From Lichenicoccus sp964247695 (GTDB lineage Bacteria > Pseudomonadota > Alphaproteobacteria > Acetobacterales > Acetobacteraceae): a stretch of DNA of 64,000 nucleotides. Each line of letters starts with the position of its first letter. Positions within the stretch are counted from its first letter, which is position 1. The stretch covers positions 6,378 through 70,377 of the forward strand of contig CAXTVI010000024.1 of NCBI GenBank assembly GCA_964247695.1, in the 5' to 3' direction. Below the pieces are notes generated by a model. It did not search any database, was not told where the DNA came from, and saw only the letters and a program-made list of their open reading frames with translations. Below are positions 63,570-64,000 of this stretch, piece by piece. The translations under genes were made by a program, and so were the position numbers.

Positions 63570-64000
63570 TTCGCAGCAAGGCAGTCCGGGGATCGTCTCC
63601 TCCCCGCCTGATTTCCCCTTCCTTGCTCGCCTCGGCCGCCCTCCCGCTCCTCTCCGGTCGAAAGGATGACCCCAGTGCCGCCAGTGAGGCGACTGGACGT
63701 TGCGGATGTGGTCACACCGGAGTCGGTTTTCTTGTTCTCAAGGGCGAAACTGGCGACGGCAGCCCCATCGTGCCGGGGCAAGCTCCCGACCGTCCACTCC
63801 CTCCCGCATGATCGCCGTAAAGGTTGCACACCGGGCAACCTGACGGCGAAGCCTGCTTTGGTCGCTAGCCGAGCGTCTCCGGCAGCCGGTAGACACGACG
63901 AACGAGCCGTCTGGGCCGAGGGTGAGCTCGTGTTGTCTACGTCGTCGGAGATGGGCGGCTCCGGTGGCCGCTGAAGAACAGGCGGCTGGCGGTGGGTTAA
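63570..64000. other. Non-coding tail with no convincing gene
   Basis: No open frame here has good codon use or a ribosome-binding site, although short frames are open on both strands. From about 63821 it is dominated by hairpins; see the ncRNA entry. Confidence 0.55.
63821..64000 (+). ncRNA. Possible structured RNA (group II intron 5' part or other)
   Basis: Consecutive stems: AGGTTGC/GCAACCT at 63821-63841 (7 bp), GTAGACA/TGTCTAC at 63889-63940 enclosing ACGAGC/GCTCGT (63902-63931), and GCCGC/GCGGC at 63967-63986. This density of pairing in a non-coding region suggests a folded RNA. The 5' domain of a group II intron is one possibility; an intron-encoded reverse transcriptase would have to lie beyond the right edge. 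Strand inferred, identity unproven. Confidence 0.35.

Noticed and set aside
63566..63838. A 90-codon minus-strand frame opposite the region after Ku
   Set aside because: Low-complexity composition, no Shine-Dalgarno and it starts within the hairpin region.
63666..63974. A 102-codon plus-strand frame after Ku
   Set aside because: No ribosome-binding site, poor codon pattern and overlap with strong hairpins; probably non-coding.

Overview
The window is about 68% G+C, with mostly tightly packed genes on both strands. The gene set suggests an aerobic alphaproteobacterium of the acetic-acid-bacteria type (Acetobacteraceae): the ispH-thrB-rnhA cluster, an FMN-dependent L-lactate dehydrogenase, a TonB-dependent receptor, sugar importers, a Tat-exported GH28 pectinase-like enzyme and stress-protein families common in that group. 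This placement is inferred from gene content and composition only.

Layout. 1-1.7 kb: ABC exporter for a surface polysaccharide (ATPase cut by the window edge, permease). 1.8-7.5 kb: housekeeping block with a lytic transglycosylase/SPOR lipoprotein, peroxiredoxin, gcvH, a lipoprotein, ispH, thrB and rnhA. 7.5-11 kb: ribose/galactose-type sugar ABC importer. 11.3-14.1 kb: TonB-dependent receptor closed by a strong terminator. 14.6-18.4 kb: galM, a copper P-type ATPase and a divergent copper chaperone. 18.8-20.5 kb: lapA-pyrF-trpF. 21-24 kb: a large two-domain glycosyltransferase with N-terminal repeats. 24-28.5 kb: M20 peptidase, GH28 and lldD. 28.5-33.3 kb: envelope/stress cluster ending in a PAS-LuxR regulator. 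33.3-35.7 kb: xylulokinase and ketose 3-epimerase behind a hairpin-rich leader. 35.9-40.2 kb: chemoreceptor, threonine aldolase, folD and a lipoprotein. 40.3-51.4 kb: glycosyltransferase, small lytic transglycosylase and a split type II secretion/pseudopilus locus (gspG, then prepilin peptidase and gspEFHIJ), interrupted by a transketolase and a beta-hydroxyacid dehydrogenase. 51.4-53.9 kb: cbpA-cbpM and an iron-type alcohol dehydrogenase. 54-59.6 kb: GNAT-like acyltransferase, ABC-F ATPase, and an MBOAT O-acyltransferase with an SGNH-like partner. 59.6-62 kb: D-erythronate-dehydrogenase-like gene and an MFS carrier. 62.2-64 kb: a lower-GC tail with a repeat half-element, Ku, and a strongly structured non-coding end.

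Themes. Several genes point to surface polysaccharide assembly and decoration (export ABC, two glycosyltransferases, MBOAT/SGNH pair, GNAT). Others point to uptake and use of plant-derived sugars and sugar acids (GH28, TonB receptor, sugar ABC, galM, xylB/epimerase, transketolase, erythronate/threonate-type dehydrogenases). A partial type II secretion system could export enzymes.

The most unusual items are the split gsp locus with a prepilin peptidase lacking a standard start codon for its conserved N-terminus, the repeat-bearing double glycosyltransferase, paired hairpins ahead of the epimerase-xylB genes, short tandem in-frame duplications in three neighbouring genes, a roughly 106-bp palindromic repeat with a second half-copy, and a structured terminal region that may be the start of a group II intron or another structured RNA.
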